This document shows positions 1 through 10,550 of a stretch of DNA of 64,000 nucleotides, piece after piece. A program made the position numbers and the translations under genes. The notes beneath the pieces are model-generated. The model saw nothing but the letters and a program-made list of their open reading frames with translations. It did not search any database and was not told the origin of the DNA. The DNA lies in contig JAIVFI010000015.1 of NCBI GenBank assembly GCA_025558095.1, positions 620,001 to 684,000 of the forward strand, read 5' to 3'. The stretch's first letter is position 1. The number at the start of each line of letters is the position of its first letter. Origin of the DNA: Hyaloraphidium curvatum (Eukaryota > Monoblepharomycota > Hyaloraphidiomycetes > Hyaloraphidiales > Hyaloraphidiaceae).

Positions 1-2
1 CG

Positions 3-50
3 CAGACGCGGATCCTGGAGGGCGAGCCGGACTGGTACGCGCCTTTCTGA
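3..50 (+). CDS. 3' end of a gene cut by the window edge
   Basis: Only the last fifteen codons are visible. They read through GEPDWYAPF to a TGA at 48-50. The aromatic C-terminal peptide and GC-rich third positions look coding, but the stretch is too short to name a family. About 270 nt follow with no supported gene. Confidence 0.4.
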   Translation, partial: QTRILEGEPDWYAPF

Positions 51-325
51 GCGGGGCGGTGCACGGGGTCCGGGTGGATAAGGGGGCTTTGAGGGAAGAC
101 ATAGGCCGTTGGCTTCAATGAGCGTATAGAGCCAGCCGGCCCGTGTCGGCGATTACATGTCTGGGCTTCCGTCCGGGGTCCGCGTGCCGGGTCGGCCCCG
201 GCCCATGTGAGATTGATTCGATCTTGAAATGAAGACGGATTGAGGTGCTTCTGTACCGCCAAGTCATCGAGCGATCACTTCTCATAGTTTAGGTTTCTTT
301 TGAAGTTGGTTGTTGGTACAAACGC

Positions 326-660
326 CGAACGAAAAGCCCGACGCCATGGCAAGCGTCTGGTCCCGCTTCGACCGGAAGCGTTTGTCGAGCACGTGGCGGC
401 GGAGTCCGCCGCCATCGAGGAGCTCCGCCGCCGCGGCGGCGGCGGTGCCGTGCGCGCGGGCGAGCTGCCCGAGTGCGCGCAGCGCATCCTCCTGCTGATG
501 CGGCCCGCCGGCGCCCTGGGAAACGGCGACGTCGCGGAGCTCGGCGGCTGCGCGGCTCCCGGCCTGGGGCACCGCGCCCGAGGCGCTCGTCGCCGAGCTC
601 TTCCTGGACTGCTTCCGCGCCTCGTTCGGCTTCGTCCGCGCCTGCCTTTTCGACTTGCAG
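326..660 (+). pseudogene. Coding-like fragment with a frameshift, family unknown
   Basis: Two adjacent plus-strand reading frames give protein-like sequence. The first runs from about 326 to 545 and contains FVEHVAAESAAIEELRR and CAQRILLLMRP. The second, one frame over, runs from about 550 to 655 and contains ALVAELFLDCFRASFGFVRA. Neither has a convincing start, and no GT-AG intron can join them, so a single-base frameshift near 540-560 is the simplest reading. Coding character stops near 660, where it runs tail-to-tail into the truncated end of the oxygenase-like pseudogene on the other strand. I do not recognise the family. The antisense reading is rich in Lys, Ar, Ser and Ala and looks much less like a protein. 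Confidence 0.35.
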
Positions 661-689
661 ACGCGTACTCCAAGGTCAAGCGAGAGAAG

Positions 690-2323
690 CAGGGGCACGG
701 TCCGCTGGCGGGGCCAAAAGACCACGATCGCGGACTGGAACCAATGCGTCAACGTCGCGGTGTCCTGGATGATGCGTCAGGGGAAAGACGCACGATCTCT
801 CGCTCGCCGGCAAATACCTTGTCGTATTCCTTCTCGTCCGGATCTTCGCCGAACAGGTCGCCGACTGCCGTTCCGATGAGCTCCCGATCGAGGTCGACGT
901 TCAGCTTGCGCGGCAACATGGCGAGACCGCCGTCGGGTGCGACGTTGATCCAATGGAGCGTCCCCAGCTCGGTCTCCTCCAGCTCCGTGATGCTCGCTCC
1001 GCCCGGGTAGGAATCGTCGTCCGAGTCGACGTCGTAGTAGCCCAACAGGTCTGTGTAGCCCCGCCTCATGGGGCTCCAGTCCGTGTACCCCCTTTCCGTC
1101 CTTTCCATCAGGACCACGTGCACGCCAAACAAATAGTCGCCTTCAGGCCCCGAGGCGCTCGCGAGAAAGCCGACGACGGCCTTGTCGGCCCCCTTCAGGG
1201 CCGAGTACTCGATCTTGTCCTCCACGTACTCGCCCCGGAGCGCAAACGCCAGCTTGCCGCACCCTTCGCAGTCGGCAAGCCATTCCTAAGCCGCCTGGAT
1301 CAGTCTGGGCAACTGCAGCACCGCCGCGCTCCCCGATAGGCTCGGCGGCGAGCCCTCCGTGGTCCTGACCAGGACTTACACCAGTGCGAGGCGCATGCCG
1401 GTACGCAGAGGCTTGACGGCCACCCGGCATTCCGAAAAGAACGCCGTAAAGTACATCTGATCCGCAGAGCATTCCGACGAGTCGAAGCTGTCCTCCTTCG
1501 GTCCGTACGCGACGACCATATCGCCCCCCGTGTGCTCGGCGGGGAGCTGCACGAGGAGAGACGCGAAACCGTCCACAGCTTCTCCGCCGAGCCGATGTCG
1601 AAAGTCGCACCCGGCCTCGAAAAGCAGGAGATCGCGGAGGCGTGCCTGGACCCCGAGCTTGCCCCTGTCCAGGTGAAAGGTGTCGCAAACGCTCTGAACG
1701 ACGTTCAAAAACTCTCCGTCCCAGCCGGGCCCGCCAACAACGACTCTTTCGGCCGGAATGCTCGAAGGTCCGCCCACGTCCTTTCCAATGCCTGTGACTG
1801 CAGCTCCCCCGCCGGCAAGTGCCGCCTTCGCGGGGGATACGACGGTCGCGGCCTGCTCGCGGCACAGCGGGAATGCGAGCCGGCCGACACCCTCGACCGA
1901 GACGGCGGGAGGCCTCAACGCAGGCAAAGGGCCCCCGCAAACAAAGTCCAGGCCGGAGCCGTCCTCAGCGACGGCCTCCAGGGCGGCCACAATGTCCTGC
2001 TCGTAAGGCCGCAGGGTCCGGGCCGGGGCCGCGTCCTCGCTCTGGGCGTCCCACTCCACGGCGTCTTCCTCCTTGTCGAGAACCTCGTCGTCCTCTTCCT
2101 CATTGGCGACGTCGTTGCCCTCGTCCTCCTCGTCTTCTCCGGCGAGCTCCTCGGGCCCGTCGTGTCCGTCCGGGGCTCCTTCCTCTTGAGCGACGCGGTC
2201 CGCAACCGCGTTCGGTTCCGCGGTCAGAACGTCCGAGCGCTGCTTCAGACCCCGCGGCTGCACGGCTTCGGCATCTGCGCCGTCACCCGCCGGGCTACGA
2301 GGCGGCGACAACGCGGTGAGCAT
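690..2323 (-). pseudogene. 2OG-Fe(II) oxygenase-like protein, inactivated by two nonsense codons
   Basis: The ATG is at 2321-2323. An acidic leader is followed by FVCGGPLPALRPPAVSVEG and a double-stranded beta-helix-like region (SLLVQLPAEHTGGDMVVAYG, then MRLALV), as in the large fungal 2OG-Fe(II) oxygenase-superfamily proteins. The frame is interrupted by TAA at 1376-1378, where the family normally has Tyr, and by TAG at 1286-1288 just before EWLADCEGCGKLAF. Otherwise it stays open with clear family similarity on both sides. A probable 53-nt intron (817-765, GTATTT to CCAG with CTGAC) joins EKEYDK to DTATLTHWF. Similarity ends near 700 after VVFWPRQRT, so the 3' end is missing. The place where the first His-x-Asp iron ligands usually lie reads FRHRLGGEA, without an obvious Asp. 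A live gene with extra introns at both stops cannot be excluded but needs unlikely splice sites. Confidence 0.65.
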
Positions 2324-2594
2324 CGGAGATTCGGGGTCGTGTCACGGTCCGCCTCTACGGCGGTCGCACAAGCGCGAGGTGATCGACGGATCGACCGCAG
2401 CGGACGGCTCCCAGAGAATTGATTCGAACCGCGAGGCTGCCTTGATCCCGCATCCTAGTTTTCAAGACGAATCAGGGCTCGCTTGCGCGGTGACGGCACT
2501 TCCCCATCGCTCCACGACTCCACGCGAGGAGTGTCTCCCAACCCCAACTCCCAGCAATCACATCGCCCCCCCGAGCCCTACCAAACACACCGCG

Positions 2595-3656
2595 ATGGAC
2601 AGCAAACTCCACGGTTGGAGCGCGTTGGTTACCGGCGGCGGCTCAGGTGGGCCGGAAACGTCCCGTCCCCGAGATTCGCTCGTGACGCTCCGCGCGTGCA
2701 GGGATCGGTCTCGCCGGCGCGCGGGCGCTGCTTCGGGCTGGGTGCACGGTGACCATCAGCGGACGCTCCGAAGAGCGACTGAAGAAGGGCGTCGAGTCGC
2801 TGGCGGCCGACGTGCCCAACTTGGACCCGAAACCTGGTGTTTTCGCAGTGGCCGCGGACGCGTCGAACGAGGAGGACGTCAAGCGGGCCATCAAGGCCGC
2901 CTACGACAACGGGGGTGGGAAGCTGAACATCCTCGTGATGTCGGCCGGCGGCGGCGATCCTGAGCGGAGCGAGGTCCTCGCGCTCCTGGCCAACACGTCC
3001 ATGGGCTCCTTCGAGCGGACCCTTTCGCTCAACCTGACCTCGTCGTTCCTGGGCATCAAGCACGCGGCGCCTTACATGAGGGCGTCATTGCCGCCCAGGG
3101 AGGGTCCGCGGCCGCAGACCGCCAGCATCGTTTGCCTGAGTTCGATCGCGGGCTCGAAGCGGCACGAGCATCTCGGACCGTACAGCATTGCCAAGGCCGG
3201 AATCGATCAGCTGGTCAGGAACGCGGCTGGCGAGCTGGGGAAGTACGGCATTCGGTGGGTTTCGACTGTGTGATTTCTCTCGACCGCGGCGTTGATCCTT
3301 GGTGAAAGTGTGAACTCTGTTCAACCTGGTCTGGTTCCGACGGAGGCCGCCGCGGGCCTTGCCGGCGATCCCGATACCGTGAACGACTACTTGGACAACA
3401 TGCCGCTCGGAAGGGTCGGCGACGTTGACGATTGCGGAGGTGTGTCTCCATTCCGCGCGAATCCGAGGCAATTGCTGATCTAAGCTACGTAACAGACCTC
3501 ATCCGGTTTCTTGCCGGCCCCGAGAGCTCTTGGATCACTGGGGCGACCATACCAGTCGACGGCGGCCATCACATGGAGCGCGGCCCGCGGCTGCACGTGC
3601 TGGCGTCGAAGTTCATGGGACCGCAGGTCACGGAGATGCCGGAGATGCCCAAGTAG
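2595..3656 (+). CDS. Short-chain dehydrogenase/reductase (SDR), four exons
   Basis: Exons are 2595-2646, 2702-3254, 3309-3439 and 3496-3656, giving 298 aa. The first intron falls inside the dinucleotide-binding motif, so only the spliced frame restores TGGGSGIG near residues 13-20. The catalytic motif YSIAK is at residues 178-182, with the partner Ser in VCLSSIAG before it. The C-terminal SDR signature SSWITGATIPVDGG follows the last intron. The family uses NAD(P)H to reduce carbonyls or oxidise alcohols; the substrate cannot be inferred. Introns are 54-56 nt, with donors GTGGGC, GTGGGT and GTGTGT. The tail after the SDR fold (HHMERGPRLHVLASKFMG) is slightly longer than usual. A HAD gene follows on the same strand only about 120 nt away. 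Confidence 0.9.
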
Positions 3657-3775
3657 CTTCAAAATAGAATCTTCTTCAGTCGTTGTTCTCGGTGGAACGG
3701 TGGAAACGCCTCGCCTTGCGCCCCCATCACCGCCCCACTTTTGGGACAGGCGGCAACTACCATTCACGCGGCTCA

Positions 3776-4843
3776 ATGGGTTCCGAAGCCGTCATAGACA
3801 CGCTGCCGGACGGCCCTCCGTCGCGGGCGCGGAAGCCTTCCATTAGCGGCGTCCCGGCGGCGCACCTGCCGCCCAAGACGCCCTCGGACCCGCGCTCGCC
3901 CGACATCTCGCCGCCGCTCCCCGACCCGGCGCGGATCAAGCTCGTCGTCTCGGACGTCGACGGCACGCTGCTAGATCCGCATCACGAGCTGACGGAGGGG
4001 ACGGCGCGCACGATCCGGAAGCTGCTCGCGGCCAGGCCGGATTTGCGGTTCGTGATCTGCACGGGCAAGGCGCGGCCCGCCACGCTCGGGATCCGGGAGA
4101 GGCTGGGGCTGGACGAAGGCAGGAACGCCGGCCGCCATCCTTCGATCCACACGAACGGCTGCGTCACCTATTCGGGCGACGGGAAGGTGCTCAAGGAAAC
4201 GACAATCGCCAAGTCGGTCGGCGACTGGCTTCTCCGCCTCGTGGAAGGCTACCCGTCGGGCAAGCCGGACCCGCTGCTTGCTCAGCTGACGCTGGCGCCC
4301 TACGTCGGCGACGTCGTGCGGGTCAGCCGCGCGTCGCGGTTCGCTGACCTGCTCCGGGACGCGTACGGCGAGACGGTCCTCGTCCACTCGGACGATCAAA
4401 AGGACGAGGACATGGGCACGGCGGAATACCATGCCCGCCTCTCGGACGGCTCCATTGCGCCGAACAAGTGGTGCATCTGCGGCGAGGATGCCCCGCTGGA
4501 CGCGTTCCGGGACCTGTTCCTCCGGGAGGACGGCGTGCCGCCCGAGCTGCGCGGCCTGTTCACGCTGACCGAGGCCGTGCCGCACATCTTGGAGCTATGC
4601 CCGCCGACGACCTCCAAGGGGACTGCGCTGCAGGAGCTCCTCGGGTCGATGGGGCTCGAGCCGGACGAGTGCCTGGCGTGTGGGGACGGGGACAACGATG
4701 CGCCCATGTTCGAGGTCGCGGGGTACTCGACGGCGATGAAAAAGTCGATGCGGAGGGCACGGGAGCTGGCCACGTGGTGGGAGCCGCACGGGAACGGCGA
4801 GGACGGGCTGGCAAAGTGGCTCGAGGCCATGTTCCAGCTGTGA
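3776..4843 (+). CDS. HAD-superfamily hydrolase (Cof-type phosphatase)
   Basis: A single exon of 355 aa. The catalytic loop DVDGTLL starts at Asp60, with the nucleophile and acid/base Asp two residues apart. ICTGKARP corresponds to HAD motif II, the conserved Lys lies in PPTTSKGTALQ, and ACGDGDNDAPMF near residue 303 binds Mg2+. Spacing and a large C2-type cap match the Cof/sucrose-phosphatase-like class, which removes phosphate from sugar phosphates, nucleotides or flavin phosphates. The exact substrate is unknown. The first 50 residues are Pro/Ser-rich and probably disordered. An in-frame ATG at 3683 would add 31 residues. I chose 3776 because the added stretch shows no family feature and lies only 27 nt after the previous stop. 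Confidence 0.88.
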   Translation: MGSEAVIDTLPDGPPSRARKPSISGVPAAHLPPKTPSDPRSPDISPPLPDPARIKLVVSDVDGTLLDPHHELTEGTARTIRKLLAARPDLRFVICTGKARPATLGIRERLGLDEGRNAGRHPSIHTNGCVTYSGDGKVLKETTIAKSVGDWLLRLVEGYPSGKPDPLLAQLTLAPYVGDVVRVSRASRFADLLRDAYGETVLVHSDDQKDEDMGTAEYHARLSDGSIAPNKWCICGEDAPLDAFRDLFLREDGVPPELRGLFTLTEAVPHILELCPPTTSKGTALQELLGSMGLEPDECLACGDGDNDAPMFEVAGYSTAMKKSMRRARELATWWEPHGNGEDGLAKWLEAMFQL

Positions 4844-4962
4844 TAGAAACACAGTTCTTCATTCCTCCTCCTCCGGTGGCCAGTCAACCGAACAACAACA
4901 TTCGACGGAATAGCGACACAGGACGCACGTGTCCGCCCGCCTTCGACAACTGTACAACAGAC

Positions 4963-6652
4963 TCACATCATGGCCGCGCTCACGGCGGCCATCCCAATGC
5001 CCGCCAGCACCGTCTTGGCGATGTTGCCCCAGGGCAGTGACCCGACCGGCACCCTGAATCCGTCCTTCTCCAGCAGCCCGCCCACCGCGTCCTCGAACCT
5101 CGCCGCGAGCGAAGGGTAGAAGCCCGCCGCGAGGGCGGCGCTCTCCCTCCCGACAACGGCGGCCGCCGCGCGCACCTTGAGCCCGCCTTCGGGGATCCGC
5201 GGGGGCAGCGAGCCGAACGCCGCCTCGGCCGCGGCGCTCATCTGCCGCGCCAGGATCAGGTCGTGCGTGCGCTTGGCCGCCGAAAAGGCGTGCAGCGACA
5301 GGGCCAGCACAACGTAGACCGCGGCCACCTTGAGCGAGGCGTCGGGGCGGCCCACGGACCACAGCGGCTTGTGCGCCGCGGCGGAGGCGCCGGGCGTGTT
5401 GATGGCCAGGGGCTCGTTGGTGCCGTGGTTGGGCGTCAGGGGGCGGCGGAAGCCGAACTTGATCTCGTCCGGGGTCTGCGTGCGCACGCGCTCGGCCTCC
5501 TCCTCGGAGCCGAGGAGGCCGCCCGAGGACCAGAAGCCCGACGCGATGGCCTGCTCGACGAGGATGCCGAGCTCCGTGGCCAGGTAGACGCCGAGCATGC
5601 GGTTGATGACGGCCATGCGCTTGCCCGATTCGAGCACGCACATGCTGGCGGCCGCCGCCGCGGCGAAGAAGTAGGCGACGCGGTGGCGGTCCACGGGCTT
5701 GGGAACCACGTTGCACATGAGGAAGCGGTGCACCAGCATATGGATCGATAGGTAGAGTGTCGAGCGGACCGCGGGGCCGACCAGCGTCGTCGAAATCCAG
5801 TTGAGCGACGAGGCGATCGGATCTCCGGCCGCTGCTCGCGACGCGCCCGACGACGGCTTGCGCCGCAGGTACGAAAGAACGAGCGAGGCCGCGGTGCGGA
5901 CCAGGTAGAAGCGCGCGTAGAGGTTGGCGATCCTGACGACGGTCTCCTTCCACTCGTCCTGCTGGGCCTCCACGCAGTTCTTGAGCGGGCTGTGGAGGTC
6001 CGAGCAGTACCGGATGCGCTGGTAGGTGATGGACCCCGTCGGGTAGGTGATGAGGTCCAGGAACCGGCGGTACTTGGGCGTGAAGGTGTACTGTCGGAGT
6101 CGGGCGGGAGCCGTCAGCGAGACCATCCAGACTCCCAGCGACCCGGCAGAGCACTCACAGCGGATGTCGTGTGCATGGTCACGAGCATCAAGGGGCCTGG
6201 ACGGAAACGATCCAGAGTGAGCCGGGGGACGTCAGGGGAGACGCAACAGCGAAACACAGAGGCCGCCCGGATCCCCGGCATTCTGCCTCCGCAGCCCTCC
6301 GCAAGCACGCCTACCCACATAAAATGCCGGCAAACAGCGCCCTGTGCCCGTTCTCGCTCAGCTTGGCCAGCGGCACGAGGTCGAGTGCCACCAGATGCCA
6401 AGCCAGGAACCGCAGCTTCTTTGCGGTGAGCGGGTGGCCGGGGTGGAACGGCGTGTTCGGGTACTTGATCTTCTCCTTCGGCGGCGCGCTGGCCGGGCGC
6501 ACGAGCGGCGGCGGCCGGGGCGCCGGCGCGAGCAGCGGCAGCGGGGCCGGGCCGTCGGGCGGCGGCGGAGTGCCGAGCCTGAGCGTCATCAGCGCGCGCG
6601 ACGCCGGGTCGGCCGGCTGCGGCGCGGTGACGGACGCGTCGCTGGAGGACAT
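4963..6652 (-). CDS. Multi-pass membrane protein, possibly TMEM135-like
   Basis: Exon 1 is 6652 down to about 6319 and exon 2 is 6131-4963, giving about 500 aa. Exon 1 has a Pro-rich N-terminus and ends in HRALFAGIL. Splicing at GTGGGT to GGGAG makes a membrane helix that continues as FWMVSLTAPARL. An alternative donor/acceptor pair (6315/6196) also keeps frame and would insert 23 residues. Later hydrophobic segments include AYFFAAAAAASMCVLES, VAAVYVVLALSLHAFSA and the C-terminal AKTVLAGIGMAAVSAAMM. The segment with VLESGKRMAVINRMLGVYLATELGILV resembles the repeated motif of TMEM135/PXMP4-type peroxisomal and mitochondrial membrane proteins, but this is a weak family guess. The downstream HAD gene converges on it. 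Confidence 0.7.
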
Positions 6653-7088
6653 CGCGGCGAGGCGAGTGCGCTTCGGGGCGGGAAATCGCTCTCCCCGAGT
6701 TTGGGGCCGGTCGGCTGTTCGCTGGCCTGTGATCGTCGGTCGGTGGCGGTGCCGCCCAATCTGCCGACGAAAGGAAACTGGCCGCCGCGTCCGTTGATGC
6801 GGTCAGCAGAAGATGGGCGGCCGAACTGGTTCTGATCATTCTCCGAAGCGGAACTGAATGTACGCGGGCGTCAGGTGGGACTTGGCACTCGCCGAAAGAA
6901 GTCAAGACGAGTCAGGAATTTACCAAGTCAGTCAAGTATAGTATGGCGGGTCGACACGGCACTACAGTTGCCGAATTCTCGTTTCAATTAGAATGTTGTC
7001 TCATTCTCGCTTCCTGGTGGTGCTTGTTCCATGAAGGAGTGATTCACTCGGGTCGTGCAACCCCCCGCGTGACCACACCTCGCCCGGC
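6653..7088. promoter_or_regulatory. Divergent intergenic region
   Basis: These 436 nt separate the divergent starts of the membrane-protein gene and the F-box/LRR gene. The part nearest the F-box gene (about 6900-7020) is clearly AT-richer than the flanking coding DNA. It must hold both promoters, but no clean TATA or CCAAT element stands out. Confidence 0.4.
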
Positions 7089-8672
7089 ATGCCTCGGCGG
7101 ACACGAAACTCGAAGAGCGGCACTTCGGAGGCCACGCGAGATGAAGCTCCGCGCCGGGTGGAGCTGCCCACGGAGCTGTCCGACCGCATCTGCGACTTCC
7201 TTACGGAGGACCCGTGCGATGCGCTCGCGTTGCACCGCTTTCCGCTCGGAAACAAGGTTTACGCGTGTCGGTGCCGCTCGTCCGACCTCAGCCATCTGCT
7301 GTCCCTGCTCGTGGTCTCGCGAGAGTGGTTCAGCGTCGCTGCGCGCCGGATCTGGCGTCACCTCTGCTTCATGGAAGACCGTCGATTCGGAAGCGACGTC
7401 GACCTCACGGATCCCATCCTAGACGCTCTGGAGTCTCCTCGTGGGCAGCAGTACGCTGCTTGCGTTCAGATGCTCGCCGTGGAGCTCGACGAGACCACCG
7501 CCGCCTTCTCTCGCCGCCTCGCCGCGGTCGTCCCCCACATGACCGACCTGTCTGTGCTCTACCTGGACGGAGGTGGCGATTGGATCGAAAGCAAGGGCAT
7601 GGAGCGCCTCTGGATGGCGGCGCGCGGGCTGCCGCTGCTGGGCCTCGTCGTCAGAGCCACTCCTCCCCCCGCGATCCTCGTGGCAGGACTCCGGACGTGG
7701 ACCACACTGCAGAGCCTCGATCTCCCTTGCGGATTCCATAGCAACGAACTGGCGCCGGACATGGGCTTCGGCAAGGCCCTGGCGGGCTCGGCGCCGGACA
7801 CCCTGCGGAGCATCTCGATCAGCGGAGCCTTTCCGGAAGTCGACCTCGTGAAGCTGCTGGACAAGCTCATCCAACTCAAGAGCTTGACTTTGGGAGTGCC
7901 AAGCTGGATTTCCGCTTCTTTTGCCGCGGCTTTGGGCAGGGCCTTGACACGAGGTCTCAATCGGCTGGTCTTGACTTCACTTGCTACTCGCGCTGCTGGG
8001 CCCCCTGAAGCTGGGCCTTCCGACGAGGTCCAGATCCAGCTCTTTGATTCTCTGCGGGGACCGGAGCTGGAGGTGCTGGTTCTGGGGAATTTTGATCTGT
8101 CTGACGCCGTTGCTGCCCGGCTCGGGGAGGCAATCAATGCCAACACTCGGCTCGGGACACTTAGCTTGCGCAATACGTCTTTTACGGTGAGGAACCCGGG
8201 CCGAGAATGATAGATGGCCGTTGAACCAGAGTTCTGCCAGGCTCAGATCATCTCGGCGATGGATCCACCCGAGCACCTCACCGACCTTTTGCTCTGCGAA
8301 ACGTCCCACGGCACCCTTCTCCCCCTCCTCCTCTCCCGCCTCCCTCGCCTGGCAAGGCTCGACCTGACCGAGGTGGCCGTTCGCACCGCCGATCTCGCTG
8401 CGATCGGCCGGCACCCCACCCTGAGCTCCCTCTCCATCATGTGCGGGACGTTCCGGCCGTACCAGGTCCGCGCGATGCTCAGGGCGAATCCGCGCATCCG
8501 GAAGGTGGAGGTCGGAGGGGAATGGTACGAGTGGGGTGCGTTCGTGGAGGAGAGGGCGCCGTACGGACAGGACGTCTCCTGGTTTTCGGAGGAGTGGGGT
8601 GAGGAGCCGGATTATTCGTCCGACGAGGAAGCACCGCCCGAGTGGGAGTTTTCAGAGTCCGATTGGGAGTGA
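7089..8672 (+). CDS. F-box-like / leucine-rich-repeat protein
   Basis: Exons are 7089-8186 and 8241-8672, giving 509 aa. The intron (54 nt, GTGAGG to GCCAG) rejoins NTSFT to AQIISAMDPPEHL. The N-terminus after a short basic leader reads VELPTELSDRICDFL and, after an insertion, LVVSREWFSVAARRIWRHL. This is the pattern of an F-box, which docks substrate receptors on SKP1 in SCF ubiquitin ligases. Degenerate LRRs follow, such as LRSISISGAFPEVDLVKLLD, LEVLVLGNFDLSDAVAARL and LARLDLTEVAVRTADLAAI. The last 40 residues are very acidic (SDEEAPPEWEFSESDWE). Fungi often carry large families of such F-box/LRR proteins; the target is unknown. Confidence 0.82.
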
Positions 8673-8914
8673 GATTTCTGTGCACTGTTGTACGGGCACC
8701 AGCTTGAGTGATGTAGCATGCGCGAGTAGATCTTACAACCTGACATTTGACCTCGGTACATGCGACTGAAGACGCAGTCGCGGCCGAGCTTCATGAAACC
8801 CGGCCTGAGCGCGGAAATCGTCGGCGATGGGCGGGGTCAGCATCGGCGGGCGGCTGGAGAATGTCGGCAAACAAGGCCCAAACACAGGCAAATTCGCGCC
8901 CCGTCGCCGCCGCC

Positions 8915-10433
8915 ATGCCCGCCTCGGGAGTTCGGCTCTTCTTCGGCGGGCTCGTGCTGCTGTTGGTCTGCTCCGTTGCGGGCGCGCAGTCGCCGACAGA
9001 GGCGACGGCTACGGCGCAACCTCCTCCGACGGGGAGCCCCTGGAGCGAATGGCGGTGCCTTTCGCTCTGCGCGCCCGTCACCGGGGCGGACCGCGGCTCC
9101 ATCTACGTCCGTCGCAATGGCCTCGAGGTGGCCTGCCTCGCACTGCCGGGCACCAGCGAGTGCGAGTGGCATTCGGATTCCGCGTGCCGCGACGACGGCG
9201 AGCCGCCCAAAGCCGACGACCCGATGGTCCTCTGCTCGGAGAAGTCGAAGCGCACGCCGGGACACTGGTGTTTCGAGGCCAACTGGGTGCTCGTGCGCGG
9301 CCTCGTCTCGCACTGCAACACCACCGCGGTCTCGAGCACGGTGACCATGTCCAAGGGCACGCCGGTGTACGTGCCCGCGGCAATCATCCCCGAGACCAAC
9401 ACCGGGAGGTGCGGCATCGAGTTTGGCAGGAAGTGCCGCGCCGGAATCTGCTGCAGGTTTGTAGGCTGCCTTGAGATTCCGGCATCGTGGATCAGATCTG
9501 ACCACAGTTTGACTCCGCAGCCGCTGGGGCTACTGTGAGGACGATGGCGGCGACAGCGGTGCCGCCTGGTGTGGGCTCGGATGCCAGTTGGGGTACGGCA
9601 AATGCTGGGTGGAAGCCGAGACCACATCGACGGCGTCGCCAACGAGTCCGACTACTGCCTCGCCTCCGCCTCCACCTGGCACGACCACGACTGCGCAGGA
9701 GACCGAGGCGACTCCCACGTTGACGTACACCACCGGGTCGACCGTCAGCACCACTCTGTCGTCCTCGACCGCCGTCTACGCGCCTTGCACATTGCTGCCT
9801 TCGACGCCCAACGGCCGTTGCGGACCTGCCCACGGAAACGCGCGTTGCCCCGACAACCTGTGCTGCTCCGCAGCAGGTGAGCCACCGAAGGATTTGCGAC
9901 GTCCAGTTCTCCACTCACACAAGACGTTCGACAGGCTACTGCGAGGATGACGGAGGCGACAGCGGCGAGGCCTGGTGCGGACCCGGCTGCCAGCTCGGCT
10001 ACGGCAAATGCTTCTACGACGCGCAGCCGGCGACACGCACGACCTGCATGACCCCGACCTACCCCAAGGAAACGACGTCGGCCTTCACGCCCGTCCTCCG
10101 CGAATGCGAAACGATGCCCGAAACCAAGGACGGCAGGTGCGGATGGGAGTTTGCCACCAGGTGCCGTGTGGGCCTGTGTTGCAGGTTCGTTGATTGCGCT
10201 ATCGGAGAGGAGCTTCTCGGCTTACATTGCAGCAAATTGTAGCTCGATTGGCTACTGCGAGGACGATGGGGGCGACAGCGGAGAAGCCTGGTGCGGAGCC
10301 GGATGCCAGCAAGGTGAGCTACCCGACTGTACACCACGCCGTCCTTCGCTGACATCAGCCTGCAGGGTACGGCAAGTGCTTCCTCGACGGGCTGGAGGGG
10401 AAGAAGGTCGCCTGCCCCTGGTACTCGTCCTGA
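8915..10433 (+). CDS. Secreted protein with three CBM18 chitin-binding modules
   Basis: Exons are 8915-9456, 9521-9876, 9935-10184, 10243-10313 and 10366-10433, giving 428 aa. A signal peptide (MPASGVRLFFGGLVLLLV, cleavage after VAGA) decides the start, although in-frame ATGs exist upstream. A Cys-rich region is followed by three hevein-like CBM18 modules: RCG...CRAGICC, then GYCEDDGGDSG, WCG.GCQ and GYGKC. CBM18 binds chitin or GlcNAc oligomers. Each module is interrupted by an intron just after its CC pair, and module 3 has a second intron before GYGKC. Between modules 1 and 2 lies a Thr/Pro linker (TASPPPPPGTTTTAQE) that is probably O-glycosylated. There is no catalytic domain, so a cell-wall or chitin-shielding role is likely. 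Confidence 0.9.
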
Positions 10434-10550
10434 AGGGCCCCCCAAAGCGGCGACTGAGTGCAAGTGAGTGGTCTGCAGACGCGAGCAAGGCAAGGAATGG
10501 GTGATGCTGTGTACTGTTCAACGAATAAGATTGGAATTATCTACATGGAC

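Noticed and set aside
2405-2480. A sequence resembling a tRNA T-loop (GGTTCGAATC on the minus strand)
   Set aside because: The flanking bases do not form a T-stem and no matching anticodon arm or acceptor stem can be drawn.
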